Assembly (NCBI GenBank): GCA_009773565.1
Contig: WSXY01000009.1
Span: 1-64,000 of the forward strand
DNA length: 64,000 nt
Source: Actinomycetota bacterium
GTDB taxonomy: Bacteria; Actinomycetota; Coriobacteriia; Anaerosomatales; Anaerosomataceae
Direction: 5' to 3'
Shown: positions 1-9,568 of the stretch, piece after piece
Numbering within the stretch: position 1 is the first letter of the stretch
Layout: each line of letters starts with the position of its first letter
Program-made: the position numbers and the translations under genes
The notes under the pieces: generated by a model
What the model was told of the DNA's origin: nothing
Databases searched by the model: none
Seen by the model: only the letters and a program-made list of their open reading frames with translations

Positions 1-103
1 GGAGTACTATCGAAGACAAGCCGACGTACACGGATCACCCTGATGGGTGTAGCGCATGTATCTGGACCTGGGTGTCCCATATGTGGTGGACCAGCACATC
101 GCG

Positions 104-133
104 TTGACCCGCCTTCGTGACCTGGGGTAGTAT
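104..133 (+). promoter_or_regulatory. Promoter of the ileS T-box leader
   Basis: TTGACC (104-109) and TAGTAT (128-133) are separated by 18 bases, a good sigma-A-type promoter. Transcription would begin near 140, about 35 bases before the T-box stem I motif, so the whole riboswitch is transcribed. Nothing convincing was recognised in bases 1-103 apart from a short CACCC/GGGTG hairpin (36-49). Confidence 0.6.
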
Positions 134-173
134 CGGCGCTACGTCGTCCCCTGGGGCGACAGGAAAGACCAGG

Positions 174-424
174 CTTTGACGAGGACGAGTAGACCGACGC
201 ACCGCCTCACAAGCGAGCGGGGATAGTGGAAGCCCGCGGGGAGGATCCGGTCGAAGATCACCTCGGAGCCTCGGACCGAAAGGCGATACGCGCCGAGTAG
301 GCTTCGACGGGAGCTCCCGTTACAGGGCAACCGAGTGGCGCGGGCCGGAGACGGCCTCGGCAAGCTGGGTGGTACCGCGGAGTGCAGACGCGCTTCGTCC
401 CAGATAGGGACGGGCGTGTTTTCT
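174..424 (+). ncRNA. T-box riboswitch (tRNA-Ile), transcriptional type
   Basis: The leader has the order expected of a full-length T-box. The stem I entry motif GACGAGGACGAGTAG starts near 178. The specifier triplet ATC (257-259, isoleucine) sits in the usual GAAxxxACC context. The conserved T-box GGGTGGTACCGCGG is at 367-380, and its TGGT bulge (370-373) can pair with the ACCA end of uncharged tRNA. A GC-rich terminator hairpin with loop AGATA follows (about 390-418) and runs into TGTTTTC. Uncharged tRNA-Ile should favour antitermination and ileS expression. Confidence 0.92.
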
Positions 425-460
425 ATTTTCGGCGACTGAGCGGTGAGAGGATCTGAGAAC

Positions 461-3232
461 GTGAGCAACGACTACAAGCAGACGATGAACCTCCCGACGA
501 CCGAGTTCCCGATGCGGGCGAACCTCTCGCAGCGTGAGCCTGACTGGCTCAAGTACTGGGACGATATAGACATCTACCGGAAGTCGCTCGAGGCGAACGA
601 GGGCGGGCCAACCTTCATCCTGCACGACGGCCCTCCTTACGCGAATGGCCACATTCACATGGGCACCGCGTTCAACAAGGTGTTCAAGGACCTCGTCGTC
701 AAGTACAAGTCGATGCGCGGCTACTGGTCGCCGTACGTTCCGGGCTGGGACTGCCACGGTCAGCCGATCGAGCATCAGGTCGAGAAGAACCTCGGACCCG
801 AGAAGATGAAGACGACGTCGCAGGCGGAGCTTCGAGCGCTCTGCCGTGACTACGCGCTGGACTTCGTGAAGGTCCAGGGCGATGAGTTCAAGCGTCTCGG
901 CGTGCGCGGCGACTTCGAGAATCCTTATCTCACCCTCAACCACAGCTACGAGGCTGGCGACGTTCGGGTCTTTGCCGAGTTGTACCGTCGCGGCATGGTC
1001 TACAAGGGGAGCAAGCCGATCCACTGGTGCTACCGCTGCAAGACCGCGCTTGCTGAAGCTGAGATCGAGTATCACGACGTCGTTTCACCAAGTATCTATG
1101 TCAAGTTCAGGTTTATAGATGCCCCTGAACTATGGGCGGCCGAAGGCCTTCCGACCTCGGTGCTTATCTGGACGACGACTCCGTGGACGCTGCCGGCCAA
1201 CGTTGCTGTGACGCTTGCCGAGAAGGCCGATTACGTCGGCGTGAAGGTCGGTGGCGAGATCATCGTCATGGCCGAGGCGCTCGTTGAGTCGGTTGCGGCA
1301 GTCGCGGGCTGGGACGCGTACGAGGTGCTTGTACCGAAGGCGAAGGGCGAAGCGCTCTCCGGACTCAGGTACGAGCTGCCTGTCCATACCGATGGCACGG
1401 GCGTGATCATCACTGGCGATCACGTTGAGCTTTCGACCGGTACCGGCGCCGTTCACACGGCCCCCGGTCACGGCGAGGAGGACTATCTCGTCGGTCTCAA
1501 GTTCGGCCTGCCGATGCCGATGCCCGTCGACGACCACGGTGTCTTTGATGTAGGTGGCGGCCCGTTCGCCGGCATGCATGTCGAGAAAGCGAACCCCGTC
1601 ATCATCGAATGGTTGCGCGAGCGTGGATCACTGCTCGCCGCCGGAACGACGTCGCACAGCTATCCGCACTGCTGGCGCTGCAAGAAGCCGGTCATCTTCC
1701 GCGCGACCGAGCAGTGGTTCATCTCGATGGACGAAACCGGTTTGCGCGATTCGGCGCTCAAGGCCATCCAGGGCGTCGAGTGGGTGCCTGCGTGGAGTGT
1801 GAATCGCATCAACTCGATGGTCACCGACCGGCCTGACTGGTGCATCTCCCGCCAGCGCGCGTGGGGCGTGCCGATCCCGGTCTTCGAGTGCGCTACCTGC
1901 GGCGAGACCGTCGCGAATGATGAGACGTTCCTGGCGGTGGAGCACCTCTTCGCCGAGGAAGGCGCCGACGCGTGGTTCACGAAGTCGCCGTCCGAGTACT
2001 TGCCCGCCGGTATCGCGTGCCCGCGCTGCGGCGCGACCGAACTCAAGCCGGAGACGGACATCGTCGACGTGTGGTTCGAGTCGGGCTGCTCGCACACGAG
2101 CGTGCTTGGTGCGCGCGACGAACTCCGCTATCCCGCCGAGCTCTACCTTGAGGGCTCCGATCAGCATCGCGGCTGGTTCCAGTCGTCGCTGCTGACTGCG
2201 GTCGGCGCGTACGATACGGCACCGTTCAAGGCGGTTCTCACACACGGCTTCATCGTGGACGGCGACGGTCGCAAGATGAGCAAGTCGCTCGGAAACGTCG
2301 TCTCGCCGATCGACGTGGTCGCTAAGTACGGTGCGGACATCATCCGCCTCTGGGCCGCGTCATCCGATTACTCGCAGGACATCTCGGTTTCCGCCGAGAT
2401 TCTCGAGCGTACCTCGGAAGCGTATCGCCGTATCCGCAACACCTTCCGGTTCCTGCTCTCGAACCTCGCAGACTACGAGCCGTCGATGGCCGTTGCGTGG
2501 GAGGATATGCCCGAGCTCGACCGTCACGCGCTCGTTGCGCTCGCCGATGTTGCGGAGCGTGTCACGAAGTCGTATGACGACTGGAAGTTCCACCAGGTCT
2601 ATCACACCATCTACGGCTACTGCGGAACCGAGCTCTCGTCGTTCTACCTCGACGTCATCAAGGACCGCCTCTACGCGGACTCTGCCGATTCGCTTTCGCG
2701 ACGGAGCGCACAGACCGTCCTGGCCGAAGTGCTCGTGACGCTCGCGCGCCTCGTGGCGCCGATCCTCTCATTCACTACCGAGGAGGTCTGGCAGTACCTG
2801 CCCTCGCAAATGCGCGACGGTATCGAGAGCGTCCACCTCGCGGGCTGGCCGGCGCTTGAAGTGCCTGTCAAGCAAGCGGCCGAGTTGCGCTCGGCGTACG
2901 CTGTCGTTCTCGACGTCCGTGAGGCCGTCACGAAGGCGCTTGAGGACGCACGCACCGCCGGAACCATCGGCAAGAGCCAGGAGGCTCGTGTCGTCGTGAC
3001 TGCTCCAAAGGAGACGCTGGAGATCCTCTCGGCACGCGGCGACAACGCCGTGGCTGAGATGCTCATCGTCTCGCAGTTCTCTGCCCGCGAGGGTGTTGAG
3101 CTGGCAGTCGAGGTCAGCGCTGCGGAAGGCGAGAAGTGTCCGCGCTGCTGGAACCTTCGTGAGCTTGGAACAGACGAGCAGTATCCCGAGGTCTGCGGTC
3201 GGTGCGCAAAGGTGCTCCAGACGCTCGGATAA
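461..3232 (+). CDS. ileS: Isoleucyl-tRNA synthetase
   Basis: Class I aminoacyl-tRNA synthetase that charges tRNA-Ile with isoleucine in the cytoplasm. The protein has about 923 residues, normal for bacterial IleRS. The HIGH-type motif GHIHMG is near residue 63 and KMSKS is at 605-609. The CP1 editing region lies between them. The C-terminus has a zinc knuckle with CPRC (from about 893) and CGRC (about 911). The GTG at 461 is preferred over an in-frame GTG at 443 because GAGAGGA lies 9 bases upstream and the resulting N-terminus (DYKQTMNLP) matches the family. Expression is controlled by the T-box leader directly upstream. The upstream part of the frame, including the terminator, belongs to the leader. 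Confidence 0.98.
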   Translation: MSNDYKQTMNLPTTEFPMRANLSQREPDWLKYWDDIDIYRKSLEANEGGPTFILHDGPPYANGHIHMGTAFNKVFKDLVVKYKSMRGYWSPYVPGWDCHGQPIEHQVEKNLGPEKMKTTSQAELRALCRDYALDFVKVQGDEFKRLGVRGDFENPYLTLNHSYEAGDVRVFAELYRRGMVYKGSKPIHWCYRCKTALAEAEIEYHDVVSPSIYVKFRFIDAPELWAAEGLPTSVLIWTTTPWTLPANVAVTLAEKADYVGVKVGGEIIVMAEALVESVAAVAGWDAYEVLVPKAKGEALSGLRYELPVHTDGTGVIITGDHVELSTGTGAVHTAPGHGEEDYLVGLKFGLPMPMPVDDHGVFDVGGGPFAGMHVEKANPVIIEWLRERGSLLAAGTTSHSYPHCWRCKKPVIFRATEQWFISMDETGLRDSALKAIQGVEWVPAWSVNRINSMVTDRPDWCISRQRAWGVPIPVFECATCGETVANDETFLAVEHLFAEEGADAWFTKSPSEYLPAGIACPRCGATELKPETDIVDVWFESGCSHTSVLGARDELRYPAELYLEGSDQHRGWFQSSLLTAVGAYDTAPFKAVLTHGFIVDGDGRKMSKSLGNVVSPIDVVAKYGADIIRLWAASSDYSQDISVSAEILERTSEAYRRIRNTFRFLLSNLADYEPSMAVAWEDMPELDRHALVALADVAERVTKSYDDWKFHQVYHTIYGYCGTELSSFYLDVIKDRLYADSADSLSRRSAQTVLAEVLVTLARLVAPILSFTTEEVWQYLPSQMRDGIESVHLAGWPALEVPVKQAAELRSAYAVVLDVREAVTKALEDARTAGTIGKSQEARVVVTAPKETLEILSARGDNAVAEMLIVSQFSAREGVELAVEVSAAEGEKCPRCWNLRELGTDEQYPEVCGRCAKVLQTLG

Positions 3233-3244
3233 CCCCTGCGGTGG

Positions 3245-3288
3245 TATACTCTCCGTAGATGTTACGCGCCCCCCAGAAGGGGCGCTTT
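3245..3288 (+). promoter_or_regulatory. Possible extended -10 plus leader hairpin before the DksA-like gene
   Basis: TATACT (3245-3250) follows TGG, an extended -10 arrangement, with no clear -35. A perfect 7-bp hairpin, GCGCCCC/GGGGCGC (3266-3285), follows with only TTT after it. It could end ileS transcription weakly or fold at the 5' end of the next transcript. Confidence 0.35.
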
Positions 3289-3317
3289 GCATACACCCGA
3301 AGAGGTCGGAGTCGACA

Positions 3318-3686
3318 ATGAATGACGAGAAGCGGGACGCGAAACTCAAGTCTGCACTGGAGTCTGAGCGTGCGGAACTCATCATCGAGATAGAAGAATA
3401 CGAGCGCGAGGGTCAGGAATCGCTCTCAGACGTGTCCGGTGAGAACAACTACCGCGATCACATGGCGGATCAGGGTTCGGCGACGTTCGCACGCGAGCTC
3501 GATATGTCGCTTGAGGACATCGCCCGAGAGAATGTTGTGCGAATCGATGCTGCCTTGGGCCGTATGGCGTCCGGCGAGTACGGCGTCTGCACGCGATGTG
3601 GAGCGCCCATTCCGGCCGAACGGCTCGAAGCGATGCCTGACGCTGAGCTTTGTATCGAGTGCAAGGAATGGGAGGAGACCCGCTAG
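3318..3686 (+). CDS. DksA/TraR-family C4 zinc-finger protein
   Basis: Small protein of 122 residues related to the DksA/TraR family, which includes RNA polymerase secondary-channel regulators. The N-terminal two thirds is acidic and predicted alpha-helical, probably a coiled coil. The C-terminus carries C91-x2-C94 and C112-x2-C115, the DksA-type zinc finger. The ATG at 3318 has GGAG six bases upstream; the longer frame starting at 3093 lies inside ileS and is rejected. Its stop codon abuts the lspA ATG, so the two are co-translated. The pairing with lspA and an RluD-type gene is seen in other Gram-positive genomes. Whether it truly binds RNA polymerase cannot be told from the sequence. Confidence 0.85.
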   Translation: MNDEKRDAKLKSALESERAELIIEIEEYEREGQESLSDVSGENNYRDHMADQGSATFARELDMSLEDIARENVVRIDAALGRMASGEYGVCTRCGAPIPAERLEAMPDAELCIECKEWEETR

Positions 3687-4196
3687 ATGACGCGAGTCCG
3701 TGAGGTCATCTTCGGGGCGACCCTAATCGGCGTACTGGTTGCGGATCAGGTAACGAAGGCGCTCGTTCGCGCGAATCTTCCGGTCGGTTCGAGCGTGCCG
3801 TTCCTCGGCAAGTTCATGTCACTGACGCACGTGCGCAATACCGGTGCGGCGTTCGGGCTCTTCCCGGGACGTCTGCCGGTGTTCATCGCGATCTCCGTGC
3901 TTGTTCTGGCCGGTATCGCCTGGGTGTGGTGGCGCCTCAAGCCCCGCAGTACCTGGGTCGTGATCGCCCTCGGGCTTGTTGCCGGAGGAGCGACCGGCAA
4001 CCTTATCGACCGAGTTATCGCCGGCCGCGTGACGGACTTCTTTGACCTCGGGTGGTTTGCAGTGTTCAACGTCGCTGATATCGCTCTCGACGTCGGCGTC
4101 GCCGTGCTGCTCGTGTGGCTGCTTTTCGCGGGTGATGAGTTTGAATCGGCTGCCGAACCGGTCTTGAGCGATGAGGACGCCGAGGCGACGATTTGA
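3687..4196 (+). CDS. lspA: Lipoprotein signal peptidase (signal peptidase II)
   Basis: Integral membrane aspartyl protease that cleaves the signal peptide from diacylglyceryl-modified prolipoproteins. It has 169 residues and four hydrophobic segments (about 8-25, 62-80, 90-108, 128-148). The two catalytic aspartates are visible as D108 in the NLIDR motif and D131 in FNVAD. The family motif VRNTGAAFG is at about 49-57. It starts immediately after the stop of the DksA-like gene and overlaps the next gene by four bases. One likely client in this window is the transglutaminase-like lipoprotein at 34161-35279. Confidence 0.96.
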   Translation: MTRVREVIFGATLIGVLVADQVTKALVRANLPVGSSVPFLGKFMSLTHVRNTGAAFGLFPGRLPVFIAISVLVLAGIAWVWWRLKPRSTWVVIALGLVAGGATGNLIDRVIAGRVTDFFDLGWFAVFNVADIALDVGVAVLLVWLLFAGDEFESAAEPVLSDEDAEATI

Positions 4197-5197
4197 GCTC
4201 GAACCACACACACACTGTTCGGGGCGACGAGGCGGGGACACGTCTCGACAGGTTGCTCGGTGACCTCGAGTTCATGGTGAGCAGATCTGCAGCGCAGCGT
4301 CTGATCGAGGCCGGCTACGTGCTTGTGAACGGCCAGGTGCCGAACAAGAACCACACCACACGCGCCGGCGAGCGGATCGACGTCACGATTCCGCCACCCG
4401 AGGAAAGCGACCTCGAGCCCGAAAGCATTCCCCTCGACATCCGTTATGAGGACGAGTACCTCATCATCCTGTCGAAGCCCGCCGGGCTCGTCGTGCATCC
4501 GGCCCGCGGGCACTGGTCAGGGACGCTTGTTCACGCGCTCCTCGGACACAACGTCGACCTCGGTACCCTGCAAGGCGAGGATCGCCCGGGGATCGTGCAT
4601 CGACTCGACAAGGACACATCCGGGCTCATGATGGTCGCAAAAGACGACGTAACGCAGGCGGCCCTCTCGGAGGCGCTCAAGGTGCGTTCTGTGGAGCGGC
4701 GATATGTGACGCTCGTGCACGGCTATATTGCGCCGGATACCGGACTCGTGGATGCTCCGCTCGGGCGCAATCCGCGAGACCGTATGAAGATGGGCGTCGT
4801 AGAGTCGCCCAACAGCAAGCAGGCGGTGACGACGTTCCGCGTGCTCGACCGCTATATGGCGGGCCGCTATGACGACGGCTACACGCTTGTCGAGTGCAAG
4901 CTCTACACGGGACGGACTCATCAGATTCGCGTGCACATGGCCTACATCAAACACCAGGTGGTCGGTGATCCGCTCTACGGTCGCAACCACCCCAAGGCCG
5001 ATCTGGGACTCACTCGGCAGTTCCTGCATGCCTATCGACTCTCGTTTGAGCATCCGGCGACGGGGGAGGCTCTTGACTTCCTCGACCCGCTGACCGATGA
5101 CCTTGCGTCCCGATTGCGCGCCCTTGAGCCTGAGTCGATGGGGCGCACGCCGGCCGGTGACGAGGTCATGCCGCTCGTCATGCCAGCGCGGCTCTGA
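4193..5197 (+). CDS. rluD: RluA/RluD-family 23S rRNA pseudouridine synthase
   Basis: Converts uridine to pseudouridine in RNA, most likely large-subunit rRNA. The 334-residue protein has an S4 RNA-binding domain (about 15-65) followed by the catalytic domain. The signature HRLDKDTSG places the catalytic aspartate at D139. The later GRTHQIRVH motif is also present. The start is TTG at 4193, which overlaps the lspA stop (TTGA). The symbol follows the S4-containing RluD subgroup; exact target uridines cannot be assigned. The lspA-rluD order is common in Gram-positive bacteria. Confidence 0.93.
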   Translation: MSSNHTHTVRGDEAGTRLDRLLGDLEFMVSRSAAQRLIEAGYVLVNGQVPNKNHTTRAGERIDVTIPPPEESDLEPESIPLDIRYEDEYLIILSKPAGLVVHPARGHWSGTLVHALLGHNVDLGTLQGEDRPGIVHRLDKDTSGLMMVAKDDVTQAALSEALKVRSVERRYVTLVHGYIAPDTGLVDAPLGRNPRDRMKMGVVESPNSKQAVTTFRVLDRYMAGRYDDGYTLVECKLYTGRTHQIRVHMAYIKHQVVGDPLYGRNHPKADLGLTRQFLHAYRLSFEHPATGEALDFLDPLTDDLASRLRALEPESMGRTPAGDEVMPLVMPARL

Positions 5198-5287
5198 AGG
5201 TGCGGATTACCGCGCCCGGCGTTATCACATGCGGCGCACGGGGTACGCACGTTTGGGAGATACTGGTTCGAATGGGGACGAGAGGAT

Positions 5288-7063
5288 ATGAGCCGCAGAC
5301 TCGCCTGGGTCGTCACATCCACGTACATGTGTGTCGCGGTTGTGTGGATTCTTGCCTCGGATACGATTCTCGGCGGACTCGGGTTGTCGGCCAGGCAAAC
5401 CGCCTCGCTCGGCCTTTACAAGGGTCTCGGCTTCGTTCTGGTCACCGGTGTCGTGCTGCTCATCTCATTGAGTCAAACCGGTCGTAGTTTCACCGGCGTG
5501 AATGAGCGCCTGAGCGCCATCATCGAGGTGTCGCCTATTCCTATAGTCACCCTTGATCTCGACGGGAATGTGACACTGTGGAATCCCGCGGCAGAGCGAG
5601 TCTTTGGTTGGACTGCCGGGGAGGTTCTCGGCAAACCAAACCCGTTCGTTCCCGATGAGTCGCGTGAGGAGTCCCGCGACATTCTCGAGCGGATTACTGC
5701 AGATGAATCCGCGTCGGGTGTCGAAGTCGCCCGGGTTGGCAAGGACGGGCGGGCGCTCCTCGTAAGAGTGTTCACTGCGGCCCTTCATGACGACCATGGT
5801 GCCGTGACGGGGACGATGGGTGTCATTGAGGACATCACACAACGCAGGGCGGCCCGTCAGGAGCTTGAACGCTACCGCGATCACCTCGAAGAACTTGTTG
5901 ATGAGCGCACTGTCGAGCTGCGGCGCTCCAACGACGCGCTTCTGCAGGCGACCGAGGCGAAGGATACGTTTCTCGCGAGCATGAGCCACGAGTTGCGGAC
6001 GCCGCTCAACTCGATCATCGGGTTCTCGGGCATCATGCTGCAGGGTCTGGCCGGGCCGCTCAACGAGGAGCAGGGAAAGCAGCTGAAGATGGTGAACCTG
6101 GCCGGTCATCACCTACTTGCGCTCATCAACGATGTACTTGATCTCGTGAAGATCGAGTCGGGCCGGACCGCTCCTAACGTCGAGGTCGTTCGCATTTCGG
6201 AGGTGCTTGAGTCGGTCGAGGGGATTCTTCGTCCGCTTGCCGACGAGAAGCATCTGGAGTTGCGGACTGTCCTTGGAAGCGATATTTGTCTTGTCACCGA
6301 CCGTCGAAGGCTCGAGCAGATACTGCTCAACCTCCTTTCGAACGCGGTCAAATTCACGGCTCGCGGATTCGTATCGCTCTCCGTGAGTTCAGATGAGGAA
6401 GCGATACGCTTTGAGGTTGTCGACACAGGAGTCGGTGTTGACCGGGAGGCGCTTGAGAGCATCTTCGACGAATTCTTCCAGATCGAGTTGCCGGAAAAGC
6501 TTCGCCCGGAAGGAACGGGACTTGGTCTCGCCATTAGTCGTCGACTTGCCGGTCTGCTGGGCGGCAGGGTCTTTGCGACCTCGGAGGTGGGCGTCGGATC
6601 CACGTTCACGCTTGAGCTGCCGGTTTCGGTCGCGGCTAGCGCCCCCGTACCGGCCGAGCCTCACAGCGAGCAGTGCAGCGTGCTCGTCGTCGATGATGAT
6701 TCACATGCGCGTGCGATCGTCTCAGTCGTCCTCAGGGCCGAGGGCTACCGGGTGATTGAGGCCGTCGATGGCGAACATGCGCTGGAAGTGATTGCCGTCG
6801 ACCGGCCTGACTGTATCGTGCTCGACCTGGTGATGCCGCGATTGGATGGCTGGGAAGTACTCGATCGACTCAGGAATAGCGCTGGTACGGCCGATATACC
6901 TGTCATCTGTGTCACTATCATTGACGAAGGAGAACTAGGCGTTGCACGAGGGTTTGTCGGCTATCTCGTGAAGCCGATTGATCCGGCCGGACTCGTGGCG
7001 ATGATTTCGGATACGCTGGCAGGGGTCGCGTGTCGGCAAGAATGCGGAAGTGAGGGGCCTTAG
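5288..7063 (+). CDS. Membrane hybrid sensor histidine kinase (2TM-PAS-HisKA-HATPase-REC)
   Basis: Signal-transducing kinase of 591 residues. Two membrane helices (about 5-24 and 37-60) enclose a very short external loop. A PAS domain (about 75-190) and a coiled linker follow. The HisKA box has phosphoacceptor H234 in SHELRTPLN. The HATPase domain has the N and G boxes (NLLSNAVKF, GTGLGLAIS). A C-terminal receiver domain has phosphoacceptor D513 (VLDLVMP). The short periplasmic loop suggests that sensing is through the membrane or the PAS domain. Its TAG stop shares one base with the GTG of the next kinase, so the two should be made together. No output-domain regulator is nearby. The start ATG has a GAGG only two bases away, so the start is less certain. 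Confidence 0.92.
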   Translation: MSRRLAWVVTSTYMCVAVVWILASDTILGGLGLSARQTASLGLYKGLGFVLVTGVVLLISLSQTGRSFTGVNERLSAIIEVSPIPIVTLDLDGNVTLWNPAAERVFGWTAGEVLGKPNPFVPDESREESRDILERITADESASGVEVARVGKDGRALLVRVFTAALHDDHGAVTGTMGVIEDITQRRAARQELERYRDHLEELVDERTVELRRSNDALLQATEAKDTFLASMSHELRTPLNSIIGFSGIMLQGLAGPLNEEQGKQLKMVNLAGHHLLALINDVLDLVKIESGRTAPNVEVVRISEVLESVEGILRPLADEKHLELRTVLGSDICLVTDRRRLEQILLNLLSNAVKFTARGFVSLSVSSDEEAIRFEVVDTGVGVDREALESIFDEFFQIELPEKLRPEGTGLGLAISRRLAGLLGGRVFATSEVGVGSTFTLELPVSVAASAPVPAEPHSEQCSVLVVDDDSHARAIVSVVLRAEGYRVIEAVDGEHALEVIAVDRPDCIVLDLVMPRLDGWEVLDRLRNSAGTADIPVICVTIIDEGELGVARGFVGYLVKPIDPAGLVAMISDTLAGVACRQECGSEGP

Positions 7064-9567
7064 TGAGAGTCCTTGTCGTCGATGATGACCCTTCGGGGCG
7101 TTATCTGCTGGAGTCGATCGTTCGTTCGGGGGGCCACGAGGTTCTCTCAGCCGTGAACGGCGAGGACGCGCTCGCGGTCGCGCGCGGGACGAAGCCCGAC
7201 CTTATCATCACCGACATCCTGATGCCCAAGATGGATGGCTACCAGCTCTGTCGCGCGTGGAAGTCCGACGAGGAGCTGCAATCGATTCCGCTCGCGTTCT
7301 ATACGGCATCCTATACCGACCTGGCGGATGAACGGTTCGCAGGTGGCCTTGGCGCGGATGCATTCTGGCGCAAGCCACTCGATCCTACGTCGATGCTTCA
7401 GCAAATCGAGCAGATCACGGGAAGGCCCGAAGGTTCGGTCTCAGCGGTGCGCACTCCCGAGATGACTGACGAGACGGAGATTCTTCAGGAGTATAGCGAG
7501 CGCCTCGTCCATAAGCTTGAGGGTAAGGCGCTCGATCTTGAGAATGCAAACGTGGAGCTTCGGCATGCCATGGAGATTCTCGCCGAGGAGGTTTCGGTCA
7601 AGGCGAATCTTATCGCTCAGTTGAACTCAGACGTTAATGAACGCAAGCGTGTTGAGGGAGAGCTTCGAAAAGAGCGCGACTTTACACGGCAGATCCTCGA
7701 CCATGCCGACACGTTCATTGTGATCACCGACGCCGATGGGTCGATCCTTCTGTTCAGCCGCGGTGCGGAGACATCGACCGGCTTTGCGCTGGGTGAGGTT
7801 CTCGGGATGCGCTACCAGGATGCGTTTGTCGCGCCATGGGACAAGGAGATTGTTGAGCGCCGTCGCCAGGACATTTTGGCGAGCCATGGATCATCGTGCC
7901 ACGAGGTACTCATTCCGACGAAAAGCGGAGCATACCGCCTGCTTGACGTGACCACGTCGGTGACCTTTGACGCCGGGGGTACGGTCATCGGGGTCAACAT
8001 GTTCGGAATCGACATAACGGAGCGTCGGCGTTCCCAGGTGCTTGAGTCTATCGTTCGCGAGATAGACTCTCTGGTCATAGCGGGTGCCTCGAAAGCCGAA
8101 CTGCTGCAGATGGTGTGTGACAGGCTCATCTCGGACATCGGCGACCGATTCACCGGTGCGTGGGCGGGTCTCACGGTCGATGGTATCGCTGTCGAAGTCA
8201 GCGCCGGTGCCCCGGGAGGCTCCAGACATCCAGATACCCGGTGTCAGTCGGATGCCGCCGAGCACAATTGCCCGATGGTCACAGGGCAGCCTGCATTGCT
8301 GCTCCTGGCAACTGGTGGCCCGGTTACGGCATGTCTTGCACATGCGGCAGAAATCGGGTGTACGGCCGTGTACGCGGTTCCTGTCGTGAGCGAAGGGGAG
8401 ACGGTCGGTTCGATGACGTTCTTCTTACGCGACCCGGCACTTCTCGACGATCAGTTGCGTGACGTAATCAAAACGGTGGCGGCCAACGTCGGAACGGCTC
8501 TCACGTTGCTCGACAGCCGGGAGCGAGGCCTTCTGCAGGCCGCGGCGCTTGAGTCCGCGGGCGACGCTATCGCCATCATCGACAAGCGGGGCATCATCAC
8601 CTGGGCGAACCATGCGTTCGGGACTCTCACCGGGTACTCTGACGAGGAGTACGTCGGCATGCTCGTCAACGACCTCATGTCCGATGCCACGCCTGCCGCG
8701 GACTACGTCACCGCCTGGGCGGCCGCAGAGGCGGGCGAGACCTGGCAGGGCGAGACGGTCGGGTGTCGCAAGGACGGTTCGCGTTATTATGAGACTTTGA
8801 GCGTAGCCCGGGTTCTCGGGCGCGACGAGTCGGACCCCCGCTACATAATGGTGAAGCGCGACATCAGCGAAAGCCGCCAGCTTGAGCAGCTCAGAAGCGG
8901 TTTCGTTGCGAACGTCTCTCACGAATTGCGTACCCCGCTGACGAGTATCCTCGGGTTTGCGGATGTTCTCAGCCACCTGAAGCCGGAAGCGCTTCCGGAG
9001 CGGGCGCCGCAGGTGCTCGGAAAGATTCGCGAGAATGCTGGCCGCATGAAGCAGCTCGTCGAGGAGTTGCTTGAAGTGACCACCATGCAAGAAGAAGGTA
9101 TTCGAATCTTGCGCCGGCGTGTCGACCTGGAACAGATCGTCCGCACGCATGCGGATCTGGTGCGCCGGGACTCGGACCATCCGCTCAATATCGACGTTCA
9201 GGGAGAGCTTCCGATGGTCATGTGCGACTCCGACCGCATCGGGCGAGTCGTTGAGAACCTCGTCGGCAATGCGGTGAAGTTCTCGCCGGACGGCGGACCA
9301 ATCACCATCTTGCTGTCAGCGAACGATGATCAAGCGATCGTCGCGGTCCGTGACACCGGAGTCGGTATCGCCCCGGACGCGATTCCGCGGCTCTTTGACC
9401 GCTTCACGCAAGGTGATATGTCCTCGACACGGGCATTCGGCGGCGTCGGCATCGGGCTCTTTGTTGCTGATCAGATCATCCAGGCGCATGGCGGTACGAT
9501 CCAGGTGGAGAGCATCGTTGGAAAGGGAACCACGTTCACCATTCATCTCCCGATTGACGAGGAGTAG
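7063..9567 (+). CDS. Soluble hybrid histidine kinase (REC-PAS-GAF-PAS-HisKA-HATPase)
   Basis: An 834-residue protein without membrane segments. The N-terminal receiver domain has D51 in ITDILMP. A coiled coil (about 145-200), a PAS domain (about 205-325), a GAF-like domain (about 335-490) and a second PAS domain (about 495-610) follow. The kinase core has H620 in SHELRTPLT, and the HATPase domain ends near the C-terminus. The GTG start has GAGGGG upstream and overlaps the stop of the preceding kinase by one base. The GAF region contains three cysteines (around 390-410: TRC, HNC and one further on) that could bind a ligand or cofactor, but this is inference. The receiver-first layout makes it a plausible phosphorelay partner of the upstream kinase, whose receiver is last. 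Confidence 0.92.
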   Translation: MRVLVVDDDPSGRYLLESIVRSGGHEVLSAVNGEDALAVARGTKPDLIITDILMPKMDGYQLCRAWKSDEELQSIPLAFYTASYTDLADERFAGGLGADAFWRKPLDPTSMLQQIEQITGRPEGSVSAVRTPEMTDETEILQEYSERLVHKLEGKALDLENANVELRHAMEILAEEVSVKANLIAQLNSDVNERKRVEGELRKERDFTRQILDHADTFIVITDADGSILLFSRGAETSTGFALGEVLGMRYQDAFVAPWDKEIVERRRQDILASHGSSCHEVLIPTKSGAYRLLDVTTSVTFDAGGTVIGVNMFGIDITERRRSQVLESIVREIDSLVIAGASKAELLQMVCDRLISDIGDRFTGAWAGLTVDGIAVEVSAGAPGGSRHPDTRCQSDAAEHNCPMVTGQPALLLLATGGPVTACLAHAAEIGCTAVYAVPVVSEGETVGSMTFFLRDPALLDDQLRDVIKTVAANVGTALTLLDSRERGLLQAAALESAGDAIAIIDKRGIITWANHAFGTLTGYSDEEYVGMLVNDLMSDATPAADYVTAWAAAEAGETWQGETVGCRKDGSRYYETLSVARVLGRDESDPRYIMVKRDISESRQLEQLRSGFVANVSHELRTPLTSILGFADVLSHLKPEALPERAPQVLGKIRENAGRMKQLVEELLEVTTMQEEGIRILRRRVDLEQIVRTHADLVRRDSDHPLNIDVQGELPMVMCDSDRIGRVVENLVGNAVKFSPDGGPITILLSANDDQAIVAVRDTGVGIAPDAIPRLFDRFTQGDMSSTRAFGGVGIGLFVADQIIQAHGGTIQVESIVGKGTTFTIHLPIDEE

Positions 9568-9568
9568 C

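Noticed and set aside
2-43. Possible tail of an upstream gene ending with TGA at 41-43
   Set aside because: Only 13 codons are available and no family can be recognised, so a partial CDS cannot be supported.
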